From: RGIG9115 sp045128915
Lineage (GTDB): Bacteria > Bacillota > Clostridia > UBA1381
Assembly: GCA_045128915.1 (NCBI GenBank)
Contig: JBGVIT010000040.1
Span: forward strand, 34,997 to 98,996
Reading direction: 5' to 3'
DNA length: 64,000 nucleotides
In this document: piece by piece, positions 1 through 8,282 of the stretch
Layout: the number at the start of each line of letters is the position of its first letter
Position numbering within the stretch: the stretch's first letter is position 1
The notes under the pieces: model-generated
What the model was told of the DNA's origin: nothing
Databases searched by the model: none
The model's input: only the letters and a program-made list of their open reading frames with translations
Translations under genes and position numbers: made by a program

Positions 1-2313
1 CGCACCGGCATATTCTCTTTTGTAATATCCCTCGTTGATGCTTGACACCTTTACGGTTTCACCGGATTGTGGTGCATGAACCATCTGTCCGTTGCCAATG
101 TAGATTCCAACATGGTGTATCTTACCCTTTGATTGGAAGAATACAAGGTCACCGGGTATCAAATCATTCTTTTCCACAAATCTTCCGCTGCTTGCAAATT
201 GCGTACTGCTTGTTCTTTCTACCTTTATTCCAAGTGAGTTGCATACATATTTTACAAGTCCTGAGCAGTCAAAGCCTGACGGAGTTGCTCCGCCCCACAC
301 ATACGGAACGCCTTTATATGAAAGGGCGAGAGATGCAATGGCATTCCCCGTTTCCGTAGGTCTTGAATCCGGCACATATGCACCTGTAACAGACGTTTGC
401 TTGGGCAAAAGCTCCCTTAGCGCCTTAAACTTTTCTGTGGCAGGGACCTTTCGCTGTGTTACTCTTGTCTTTAGCACAGCACCCTCGGGCAAAATCTGCA
501 GGCTGTTTTCCTTGTCTCCGGTTACCGTCGTAATTTTTCCGCCACTTACCGCCACAGTTTCGGTATCATAAAAATACAGCCATTGTTTGCCGTCGCCATA
601 ATAAAAATCAAATCTTTCACCGGGATTTAAGATATATTCTTTAATCTGCGGTATGATTTCCTTAATTTCTATCGTTACAAAGCTTTGCGCCTTATCCGTA
701 TCTGTCGCATTACTTACACTTGTAACACATATAAAATATTTCCCCTGAGGCAATGACTCAAGATTGCACTCACTCTCGCCTTTAAGCTCCTTTGTGAGTA
801 CGGGAGTATTTTCTTTATCATATACATCTATACGGAAGTTTTTGTATGCGGAAGAGTATGCTTCTACATGAATTTCGTCTTCGTAGGTGGATATATTATT
901 CTGAGGCTCTATTATCCGAAGTGGCTCAACCGCCTGAGAATACACGAATACTACCTGTTCACTTTCCTTTTGCTCATCGCCATCAACTGCAGAAATTACA
1001 GCTTTGTAAACATTTCCCTCCGTGAGCATATATGAGGGAATGGTTATATACGGCATGTCCGCTTCGATGTAGGCAAACACGTCATTGCTTTCTTTTTCTA
1101 AATTAAAAAGTGTTACAAGATAGCGTTTTGCACATCTTTCTGCAAGACTGAGCTTAATGCCCGGCCCACTGACAGTTTCTCCCTCTATGGGAGAAATTAT
1201 TTGCGGCTTTTTGATTTTTAATGGTAGGTCCTCCGCTAAATCCTCACGGTTAACCTCTACTGTGGATTTAATGGAAACAATAGTATTTCCTGAATCTACT
1301 GCTGTTATCTGCCACATATTTTCGCCCGTTCCGACGGAATACAGCTGTGATGCCGTACCGAAAGGTCTTGACAGCACTCCGTCGCCGTTATCAAGCTTGA
1401 GCATATTCGCATATACGCTGATACAGCTTGCGGATTTTATGCCGATGCTTCTCACTGTACTTGGACTTGCAAGAGCGGGAATTGTTTCAAAGGATTTTGA
1501 AATAAACGTCACAAGATTATACTTGGCTCTGTGGGCATTTATTATGTCGTTTAAAATCCGACCGTGAACCTCCCTATCTATGGGACTTTGCATATCGCCG
1601 CTGATGTAATATACAGCTTCTGCTTCGCCTTTGGTATTTCTGATTACCTCAAGTCCCCTGCCGGTTTCGTATTCAAAGCCTTCTCCATTGGTAAAGTATG
1701 CACATACTATATCGTCTTTTATACCAATCATTATAAAATTCTTATAGCTTGAATTATATATGTACCAATCAAACTCGTATTCGGACTTCTCTATTCTTGA
1801 CGGCTCGCCGAATTTATTATACATCTCGTCTATGGAGCTTCCGATTGAAACGGTATTGCCGCCTATGGTTATGGGAAGCTTTTTTTCGAAAAGGCCGTAA
1901 ACACGGCTTATAAGTAAGTCTGCATTTTCTTCAGTCAGAACCTTATCGGGATTGGTAAGACCTCTTACCCCGATTACTCCATGACGTATCATGGATGCGT
2001 ATGCTGTCTTATTTTCTTCCTTAAGATATGCATTATCATAGCAGGTATTCAAAATGTCGTCTGCCTGAGCAGAGGTTATTTCAAACTGAGAGTCTGCGGC
2101 TACAAGCACTTCATAAACCATACGTACCGCATCCTGCTTTATAACCTGTTCCTGATTGTACTCATAATCATAGTCTATATTAAAATGTCGGCTGAGTGCC
2201 GTTATCTTGGTCATGAAGCTTTCCTTTGAACATTCATTCTCTGCCGATGCGCAGATACCGGAAAAAACTGTCATAAACACAGCTAACAACACAATAAGCT
2301 GCTTTTTTAACAT
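1..2313 (-). CDS. secreted NlpC/P60 cell-wall hydrolase, 3' end missing at window edge
   Basis: An open frame of 771 codons runs off the left edge without a stop. The ATG at 2313 follows a good ribosome site (TAAGGAGA, 2323-2330). The first ~24 residues are a signal peptide ending in ASA. Residues ~135-200 (IGSSIDEMYNKFGEPSRIEK onward) resemble the CAP-associated domain seen in secreted Gram-positive proteins. The middle is beta-rich with Ig-like stretches. The last ~110 visible residues are an NlpC/P60 domain: the Cys of FDCSGLV, the His of HHVGIYIG and the His of MVHAP form the expected Cys-His-His set. The family (C40) cleaves D-gamma-glutamyl bonds in peptidoglycan stem peptides. The combination suggests an exported remodelling enzyme. 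It diverges from the phage cassette and is probably a host gene. The domain call is firm; the biological role is inferred. Confidence 0.88.
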   Translation of the reverse strand, partial: MLKKQLIVLLAVFMTVFSGICASAENECSKESFMTKITALSRHFNIDYDYEYNQEQVIKQDAVRMVYEVLVAADSQFEITSAQADDILNTCYDNAYLKEENKTAYASMIRHGVIGVRGLTNPDKVLTEENADLLISRVYGLFEKKLPITIGGNTVSIGSSIDEMYNKFGEPSRIEKSEYEFDWYIYNSSYKNFIMIGIKDDIVCAYFTNGEGFEYETGRGLEVIRNTKGEAEAVYYISGDMQSPIDREVHGRILNDIINAHRAKYNLVTFISKSFETIPALASPSTVRSIGIKSASCISVYANMLKLDNGDGVLSRPFGTASQLYSVGTGENMWQITAVDSGNTIVSIKSTVEVNREDLAEDLPLKIKKPQIISPIEGETVSGPGIKLSLAERCAKRYLVTLFNLEKESNDVFAYIEADMPYITIPSYMLTEGNVYKAVISAVDGDEQKESEQVVFVYSQAVEPLRIIEPQNNISTYEDEIHVEAYSSAYKNFRIDVYDKENTPVLTKELKGESECNLESLPQGKYFICVTSVSNATDTDKAQSFVTIEIKEIIPQIKEYILNPGERFDFYYGDGKQWLYFYDTETVAVSGGKITTVTGDKENSLQILPEGAVLKTRVTQRKVPATEKFKALRELLPKQTSVTGAYVPDSRPTETGNAIASLALSYKGVPYVWGGATPSGFDCSGLVKYVCNSLGIKVERTSSTQFASSGRFVEKNDLIPGDLVFFQSKGKIHHVGIYIGNGQMVHAPQSGETVKVSSINEGYYKREYAGA

Positions 2314-2367
2314 GTTTATTTATCTCCTTATATAATAGGGTATAGCTACTCAATCATATATTATAGA

Positions 2368-2396
2368 ATTATACCAAACAAACGTTTTTTTGTAAA
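2368..2396 (-). promoter_or_regulatory. sigma-A-type promoter of the NlpC/P60 gene
   Basis: On the minus strand TTTACA (2396-2391) and TATAAT (2373-2368) are separated by 17 bases, with a TGG just before the -10 (extended -10). Transcription would begin near 2361, about 48 bases before the ATG. Confidence 0.6.
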
Positions 2397-2492
2397 GGGA
2401 AAAGCGAAATATTCAAAAAAATCTAACATTTAGTTAATAAAACAATCAAATCTTACGGTTATTTGATAAAAATACCTATACTCACCCAAAAG

Positions 2493-2520
2493 TTGACGGT
2501 TTTTCCACCGTTTTTATGCT
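2493..2520 (+). promoter_or_regulatory. promoter of the phage structural cassette
   Basis: TTGACG (2493-2498), a 16-base spacer and TATGCT (2515-2520), overlapping a second TATACT at 2520. It is the only clear promoter seen ahead of the capsid gene, about 50 bases upstream of its start. It reads as an ordinary host sigma-A promoter and I saw no obvious repressor operator beside it. Confidence 0.5.
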
Positions 2521-2571
2521 ATACTCAGTTTGTAACCGGTTATGAAACAAAAAATTTTAAGGAGTGATTTT

Positions 2572-3780
2572 ATGACAGATACAGAGAAGCTGCTTAATGT
2601 GCAGACTACTACATCTGACGGAACTCAGCCGCTTTTTCAGGAAGTGTTGAACAGACATATCCTTAAGCGTGCTGAAACAAAGCTTGTACATGACCAATTC
2701 GGTCAGAAGGTGCAGGTGCCTAAGGGCAAAGCAAAGACAATATCATGGGACAGACTCTCACCTCTTCCCAAGGCAACAAAGCCGCTTACTGAAGGTATTA
2801 CACCAAAGGGCAGTACAATTAATATCACAAGAATTACAGCACAGCCCATTCAGTACGGCAACTACGTAAGCTATACGGACAGCTTCGATTTCTTCAAGCA
2901 CGATCCGGCGCCCGAAGTTCTTAAAATGAACGAGCTTTTGGGAAGAAACGCTGCAGAAACTCTTGACGATATTACAAAGGACGTGCTTTCTGCAGGTACT
3001 AACGTACTTTATGCCGGCGGTGTTTCAAGTCGTGCGGAGCTTTCGGCAGGTCTCACTGTGACCGATATCCGCAAGGCTGTTAACCAGCTTAAGAGAAACA
3101 AGGCTGTTCCCTTTGACGACGGCTACTATGTAGCAATCGTTCATCCCGATGTTACCTTTGATATTCAGTCAGACGAAAATTGGAAGAAACCCCATGAGTA
3201 TGCTGATACAAAAAATATATACAAGGGTGAAATCGGAGAGCTTTACGGCGTAAGATTTGTTGAAACTCCCGATGCTAAGGTGTTCAGAGGAACAGACCTT
3301 GCAGAAGGAAGAAGCGAGCTTACTGTTCAGAAAATTGACAAGGAAGGCAAGAAAATCTACGTTGTAGAGGATATTACCTCTCAGGAGGCTTCAGCTCTTG
3401 CAGGCAGAAGCATTATTGCAAACGGATTTATCTATGTTGTGGAATCAGCAACAGCAGGCGAAAATGGTAAGGCGTTCATTTCTGTTGCAGCTGAGCCTGA
3501 CGAATCAATCGGTCTTGATACTGCAATATATCCTGCTGACGGCGGCGGTGCAAACAACAGCCCCGTATATGGTAACCTATTTATTGCAAAGGATGCCTAC
3601 GGCGTAACAAGCCCCAAGGAAAACATTGAAAACATCACAAAGGCTCTCGGCTCTGCCGGAAGCTCTGATCCTCTTAATCAGAGAGGTACAATGTCCTGGA
3701 AGGCATACCATATGGCAAAAATTCTTGAGCCGTTGTATCTTTTGAGATACGAATCATTGTCAACCTTGACAAAGATGTAA
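2572..3780 (+). CDS. phage major capsid protein (N4-gp56 family)
   Basis: 402 residues. It matches the N4 gp56-type major capsid proteins: N-terminal TTSDGTQPLFQEVLNRHIL, then KAKTISWDRLSPLPKATKPL and the TPKGSTINITRITAQPIQYG stretch typical of the family, followed by ITKDVLSAGTNVLYAGG and IVHPDVTFDI. The protein would form the icosahedral shell. I chose ATG 2572 rather than the upstream ATG at 2542 because AAGGAG at 2559-2564 sits 7 bases ahead of it. It is the first gene of the cassette, before the terminase, which is unusual: in most tailed phages the order is terminase, portal, capsid. No scaffold or maturation protease gene is visible next to it. Confidence 0.9.
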   Translation: MTDTEKLLNVQTTTSDGTQPLFQEVLNRHILKRAETKLVHDQFGQKVQVPKGKAKTISWDRLSPLPKATKPLTEGITPKGSTINITRITAQPIQYGNYVSYTDSFDFFKHDPAPEVLKMNELLGRNAAETLDDITKDVLSAGTNVLYAGGVSSRAELSAGLTVTDIRKAVNQLKRNKAVPFDDGYYVAIVHPDVTFDIQSDENWKKPHEYADTKNIYKGEIGELYGVRFVETPDAKVFRGTDLAEGRSELTVQKIDKEGKKIYVVEDITSQEASALAGRSIIANGFIYVVESATAGENGKAFISVAAEPDESIGLDTAIYPADGGGANNSPVYGNLFIAKDAYGVTSPKENIENITKALGSAGSSDPLNQRGTMSWKAYHMAKILEPLYLLRYESLSTLTKM

Positions 3781-3789
3781 TCTGAAAAT

Positions 3790-3813
3790 CCGTCGAATAC
3801 CTACCGCCGACGG
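3790..3813 (+). other. intercistronic hairpin after the capsid gene
   Basis: CCGTCG (3790-3795) pairs with CGACGG (3808-3813) around a 12-base loop, between the capsid stop and the terminase ribosome site. No T-run follows, so it is more likely an mRNA-stabilising or partial-termination element that keeps capsid mRNA more abundant than the rest. Confidence 0.35.
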
Positions 3814-3836
3814 ATAATGGCAATGGAGGAACTCAA

Positions 3837-5228
3837 ATGAATGTTATATGGAAGCCTCAGGAGAGGCAGCGTGTATTCCAATCTCGCCCTGAATATGAAG
3901 CCTTGTACGGCGGCGCCGCAGGCGGCGGCAAGTCTGATGCTCTTGTGGCAGAGGCACTCAGACAAGTACATATTCCTCATTACAAGGGTATTATTTTCAG
4001 AAAGACTTTTCCTCAGCTGAGGGAGCTGATTTCAAAGTCACACCGCATATACTCTGCGGCGTTTCCGGATGCGGTTTACAATTCCACGGAGCATGTCTGG
4101 CGATTTCCCTCCGGCGCCCGGATTTATTTCGGATCCATGCCGAACAAGGACAGCTACCTGAACTATCAGGGGCTGTCCTTTGCTTTTATAGGCTTTGACG
4201 AGCTTACTCATTTTACCCGCGAGGAGTATGAATATCTCATATCCAGAAACCGAGCAGACGGAGAGGGTGTAAGAGTATATATACGTGCAACTGCAAACCC
4301 CGGCGGCATAGGTCATGGCTGGGTAAAGGAGAGGTTTATTACTGCGGCGCCGCCAAACACCACCATACGCTTCAAAACACAGGTAAGAATGCCTGACGGC
4401 AAGCTTAAGGATGTGGAGCGCACAAGGGTGTTTATACCGTCGTCAGTATTTGACAATCAGGCATTGCTTGACAATGATCCCAATTATCTTGCAAACCTTG
4501 CATCTTTGCCTGAGGCACAGAAGAATGCTTTGTTATACGGTGATTGGGATACGTTTTCAGGACAAGTGTTTACTGAATGGAAGAATCATCCCGAAAATGA
4601 GGACAGACGAAATACACATGTTATAAAGCCTTTTGTTATACCACGTCATTGGAAAAGATACAGAAGCTTTGACTATGGCTACACAAGGCCGTTCGCAGTA
4701 CAATGGTGGGCGGTTGACGAGCAGGGTATATGCTATCTGTACCGCCAGCTTTACGGATGTACGGATACTCCTAATACGGGAGTACGTATGGAGCCTGCTG
4801 CTATTGCAAAAGCCATACGTGAGATTGAGGACAGCGAAGAAGCAGGCAACACTATTATCGGGATAGCAGATCCGGCAATATGGGACGAGAGTCGGGGTAA
4901 AGCGGGAACGATTATTAATCTATTTGAAGAACAAGGCGTATATTTTGAAAAGGGCGACCATAAACGAATACCCGGCAAAATGCAGGTGCATCACAGACTT
5001 GCTTTTGATGAAAACGGATATCCCATGCTTTACGTCTTCGACACCTGCCGTGATTTTATACGCACGTTTCCAAACCTTATATACGACAGCAAAAAGCCGG
5101 AGGATATTGATACGGACTGCGAGGACCACGATTATGATGCAATGAGGTATTTTCTTATGCGAAATCCCATTGCGGCAAGAGGAATCCCTCATGAAAAGAG
5201 TGAGGGCGTTAATATTTATTACAAATAA
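3837..5228 (+). CDS. terL: phage terminase large subunit
   Basis: 463 residues. The ATPase domain has Walker A GGAAGGGKS (residues 25-33) and Walker B AFIGFDELTHF with D121/E122, then the coupling stretch RATANPGGIGHGWVKERF. The C-terminal RNase H-like nuclease half shows SFDYGYTRPFAV, GIADPAIWD and a final DCEDHDYDAMRYFL with acidic metal-binding residues. The protein packages DNA into the procapsid through the portal. Length and motif order fit a complete enzyme. The start is ATG 3837 with GGAGGA 7 bases upstream. No small terminase subunit is recognisable nearby; the 107-residue gene that follows lacks an obvious HTH. Confidence 0.93.
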   Translation: MNVIWKPQERQRVFQSRPEYEALYGGAAGGGKSDALVAEALRQVHIPHYKGIIFRKTFPQLRELISKSHRIYSAAFPDAVYNSTEHVWRFPSGARIYFGSMPNKDSYLNYQGLSFAFIGFDELTHFTREEYEYLISRNRADGEGVRVYIRATANPGGIGHGWVKERFITAAPPNTTIRFKTQVRMPDGKLKDVERTRVFIPSSVFDNQALLDNDPNYLANLASLPEAQKNALLYGDWDTFSGQVFTEWKNHPENEDRRNTHVIKPFVIPRHWKRYRSFDYGYTRPFAVQWWAVDEQGICYLYRQLYGCTDTPNTGVRMEPAAIAKAIREIEDSEEAGNTIIGIADPAIWDESRGKAGTIINLFEEQGVYFEKGDHKRIPGKMQVHHRLAFDENGYPMLYVFDTCRDFIRTFPNLIYDSKKPEDIDTDCEDHDYDAMRYFLMRNPIAARGIPHEKSEGVNIYYK

Positions 5229-5244
5229 AAAGGAGAAAAGAATT

Positions 5245-5568
5245 ATGGCTACAACTACAAAAAAGGTAAATGAAGAAAAGGATATTACTTCTATGAGCGT
5301 TGAGGAAAGACGTTCTATTAACAACAAAAAGTATCAGGAGTATATGAACGAAAAGGTATCAGTTACTATACCCCTCGGCGGCGAAAAGCTTGGCACTACA
5401 ACTACTGCATCATGTGACGGCAAGGTTTACGAAATAAGACTTGGGGAAACCGTAAAGGTTCCGAGAAAGCTTGCAGAGGTTATAAAGCGCAGCATTGACG
5501 GAAATCTTGAAGTGCAGAGAAAGATGGAAAAGGCAGCTGCCGGTGCAAAAGAAATCGGTGAATACTGA
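5245..5568 (+). CDS. small phage protein of unknown function
   Basis: 107 residues, lysine- and glutamate-rich, starting at ATG 5245 with AAAAGGAGAA just upstream; an upstream in-frame ATG at 5170 lies inside terL and has no ribosome site. The N-terminal third is polar and probably helical (SVEERRSINNKKYQEYMNEK), the centre is a small beta segment (VSVTIPLGGEKLGTTTTASC), and the end is helical. No catalytic motif is visible. Position between terminase and tail hub suggests a virion or assembly protein. The stop overlaps the next start (TGATG), so the two are translationally coupled. Confidence 0.7.
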   Translation: MATTTKKVNEEKDITSMSVEERRSINNKKYQEYMNEKVSVTIPLGGEKLGTTTTASCDGKVYEIRLGETVKVPRKLAEVIKRSIDGNLEVQRKMEKAAAGAKEIGEY

Positions 5569-7265
5569 TGATTTATAACAACATTTCTGCATCATCGGGG
5601 GAAGTGACCTTTAAAGCTTTTAAAGGTCTTAACCGCCGCATCAGAACAGAAGCCGGCGAGTTTTCGGATATGGAGAACTTAGGGCATGAGGAATATCCAT
5701 GTCTGGAATCTGTAAGAGGACCTCAGGACATGGGCTTTGTTCTGCCCGATGATGCGGAGGCGGTAAAAATGATTATACCAAAGCGTCTTGACGGTGAAGT
5801 AACGGGGTTTTCCGGTGTAGTCCGTCAGAATAACCGGTATTATATGTACATAAACGGCATTGCTAAAGGCGATATGATGACAAAGTTTACGGACGCTGTT
5901 GACTATAACGGCTCACTTATATGTTTGCCGGAGTTTTGTGGTTATGCTTACTGCGTTGAGGGAAAAGAGGAATATGATAAAAAAATCAGTCCCACCACCT
6001 TAAGCGATGCTATGAAATTCCGTAATCTGTATGATTCAGTTAATAAAACCGAAACACCCCAGATTTATTTATCAGGCATCGGCGTTGAAACCTTTCAGAA
6101 AAGGTTCAAGGTGGGCGATTTGGTAAGTCTTTCAGGGCTTTCGGGAGATTATGAGAAAAATAACACCATATACCCCCAAAGCAGTACTGATTATTCCAAT
6201 ACCACAAGTCCCGTAAGCATCGAAATCAAAGGCATCGGCGGTGGTACAAGCAAAACCACCGTAACTGTTGAGCTTAAAAACTGCTTGGGTAAAACGATTA
6301 TATGGCCCACAGGCTATTCCGATTCTACCCAGGAGCCTACATATGGAGTTAATGGAGTTATAAAAAAGCTTGTGCCAATGGGTACGTATGCCTGCGTTGC
6401 TCACAACAGAGTATGGGTATGCTCACATACGGGCGAAGAGGTCTTTTGCTCTGCTCTTGGAAAGCCTTTGGAGTTTTATGAGTTTGCAGGAGTTTCCACA
6501 GACAGCTGGTCTGCATCTGTCGGCACTCCCGGTAAATTTACGGGCATTGCGGCTTGGCAAAACAGAGTCATTGCCTTTAAAAACGACATTATACACGTTA
6601 TATATGGTGATTTGCCGTCAAGCTTCGGGATAGAAAAAACATATGCTGCGGGATGCATTGATTCGGGAAGCATTGCATCAGTAGGCGGTATGCTTATATG
6701 GCTTTATTATGACGGATTCTATGCATATTCAGGAGGTATGCCAAAGCGTATTTCTCATAAGCTCGCAGCAAAATATGTTTCATGCAAGGCTTTCTCTGAT
6801 GGAAGAAGGTACTTTGCAAGATGTACAAAACAAGACGGTACGGGAGAGTTCCTTATTTATGATGCGGAGCTTGGAATTTGGAGTAAGCTCTCGGACATTG
6901 ACATTGTAGATGGCGACTACTTCGGCGGCGAGCTTTATGCAGCTGACAAAAAGCGTGTATGGCGGCTTTATGGCGGAGAGTACGGTGATTTCTTTGCCGA
7001 AACTCCGGAGCTTACCTTTGACAGCTTCGATGATAAATCCATTATTTATGCAAATATCCGATGTAAAATTGATAATGGCTTTTTAAATCTTTATACATCA
7101 ACCAATAACGGTGAATGGGTTTCTCACAAGGGCATTTCAACATCAGGAAAGCACCGGTTACCTATTCGCTATGCACCGGGTGATGTTATACGAATCAGAC
7201 TTGAGGGCAGAGGCAAAGTATGCATCGAGGAAATGAAGCTTGAAATGTTAATAAAAAAGAGGTGA
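5568..7265 (+). CDS. phage beta-propeller-like tail hub / portal-closure protein
   Basis: 565 residues, almost wholly predicted beta. It opens with FKAFKGLNRRIRTEAGEFSD, a 'tailored DNA-exit protein' type of N-terminus, then has repeating blade-like stretches such as RVWVCSHTGEEVFCSALGKP, AWQNRVIAFKNDIIHVIYGD and GGMLIWLYYDGFYAYSGGMP. This pattern is seen in podovirus head-closure/stabilisation proteins of the P22 gp10 type and related tail hubs. It would plug the portal vertex and hold the fibres. Start ATG 5568 overlaps the previous stop. The family assignment is by pattern and size only. It could alternatively be a tail-tube protein of another short-tailed lineage. Confidence 0.6.
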   Translation: MIYNNISASSGEVTFKAFKGLNRRIRTEAGEFSDMENLGHEEYPCLESVRGPQDMGFVLPDDAEAVKMIIPKRLDGEVTGFSGVVRQNNRYYMYINGIAKGDMMTKFTDAVDYNGSLICLPEFCGYAYCVEGKEEYDKKISPTTLSDAMKFRNLYDSVNKTETPQIYLSGIGVETFQKRFKVGDLVSLSGLSGDYEKNNTIYPQSSTDYSNTTSPVSIEIKGIGGGTSKTTVTVELKNCLGKTIIWPTGYSDSTQEPTYGVNGVIKKLVPMGTYACVAHNRVWVCSHTGEEVFCSALGKPLEFYEFAGVSTDSWSASVGTPGKFTGIAAWQNRVIAFKNDIIHVIYGDLPSSFGIEKTYAAGCIDSGSIASVGGMLIWLYYDGFYAYSGGMPKRISHKLAAKYVSCKAFSDGRRYFARCTKQDGTGEFLIYDAELGIWSKLSDIDIVDGDYFGGELYAADKKRVWRLYGGEYGDFFAETPELTFDSFDDKSIIYANIRCKIDNGFLNLYTSTNNGEWVSHKGISTSGKHRLPIRYAPGDVIRIRLEGRGKVCIEEMKLEMLIKKR

Positions 7266-7271
7266 TACAAA

Positions 7272-8282
7272 ATGGGTTTTGAAATAAACGTAGATAAATA
7301 CAGCTTTGCGGCAGAGCCTGAAAAGGCAGCCCAAAACTATGCAGCAGAGCTTGCAAAAAAGCTTGTGGAAGAAGAAAAAACAGAGCGCAGCGCAGGAGAT
7401 TTAAACCTCAAGTCGCAAATAGATGCGGAAACGGCACAGAGAAAAACAAAGGATAATGAATTATTGCTTTCAATAACGGAGCTTAATTCCAAAATCACAG
7501 CAGAAGCTGCTAACAGAGTCAGTCAGGACCAGACGCTTTCGGATTCTCTCAGTTCAGAAACCGCACAGAGAAAAAAAGCCGATTCAGATTTGGTATTTGA
7601 AATGACGGAAATGGCGTCACAGTTGGAGGGGCGAATAAACGGCGAAATTGAAGAAAGAGTTTTGCAGGACAGCAAGCTTTCCAAAAGAATAGACGGATGC
7701 CTCACTGAGCATCAGGACATTTCAGGGAAGGCTGATAAAGTACAAGTTCAAACAGAGCTATTGAAGCTTGAAGGCTCTATTGCCTCTCACAGTTTGTACA
7801 TCGGTGAATTAACGTCAGATGTACGCAGTATGCAATCAACTGTTAACGGCATTTCCGAAGAACTGCCAATGATATATAATTATGTATCCGAAATAATTGA
7901 CCGGAAAGCAGATGCAACACTGATTATGACATATGAATCTCCTAATTATACTTTTGACTTTTATAAATGGCATAACTGTGAAATGCGATTGTTAATTAGT
8001 GTAGTTGAAAGTATATCATTTAATTTCGGCAATGGTGAGTATCCGTCAAATTATATATCAGGATTAAGCTTTGACAGCGGTGCAACACCAACGTCAATAG
8101 ACTACACCGGAAGCAGAATATTGAATTGGGTTGGTACTGACTGCGCAACTGTTGACGGACTTTCCATATTTCAGCCATCAGCAAATACTCATTATGATAT
8201 TGTGTTCTATTTCAATGGTGTACAGTTTATAGGGCTTGTAAACGGCTTCGTTCCGGCATTGGGAAATGAGGTAACAGCATGA
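7272..8282 (+). CDS. phage coiled-coil tail fibre/needle protein
   Basis: 336 residues. Residues ~15-210 are a long heptad-rich coiled coil with an imperfect ~33-residue repeat (AETAQRKTKDNELLLSI, AEAANRVSQDQTLSDSL, SETAQRKKADSDLVFEM, EIEERVLQDSKLSKRI), the signature of trimeric fibre stalks. The last ~110 residues (from ADATLIMTYESPNYTFDFYK) are beta-rich and look like a terminal knob. The role inferred is a tail spike or needle connecting to the receptor-binding protein. Ribosome site AGAGGTGA precedes ATG 7272, and the stop overlaps the next gene's ATG (ATGA). AT-rich wording in the last third suggests a recently exchanged tip. Confidence 0.65.
   Translation: MGFEINVDKYSFAAEPEKAAQNYAAELAKKLVEEEKTERSAGDLNLKSQIDAETAQRKTKDNELLLSITELNSKITAEAANRVSQDQTLSDSLSSETAQRKKADSDLVFEMTEMASQLEGRINGEIEERVLQDSKLSKRIDGCLTEHQDISGKADKVQVQTELLKLEGSIASHSLYIGELTSDVRSMQSTVNGISEELPMIYNYVSEIIDRKADATLIMTYESPNYTFDFYKWHNCEMRLLISVVESISFNFGNGEYPSNYISGLSFDSGATPTSIDYTGSRILNWVGTDCATVDGLSIFQPSANTHYDIVFYFNGVQFIGLVNGFVPALGNEVTA

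Noticed and set aside
1157..2229. Plus-strand ORFs of 62-136 codons opposite the NlpC/P60 gene
   Set aside because: They lie antisense to a well-supported gene with signal peptide, promoter and catalytic motifs, and lack ribosome sites.
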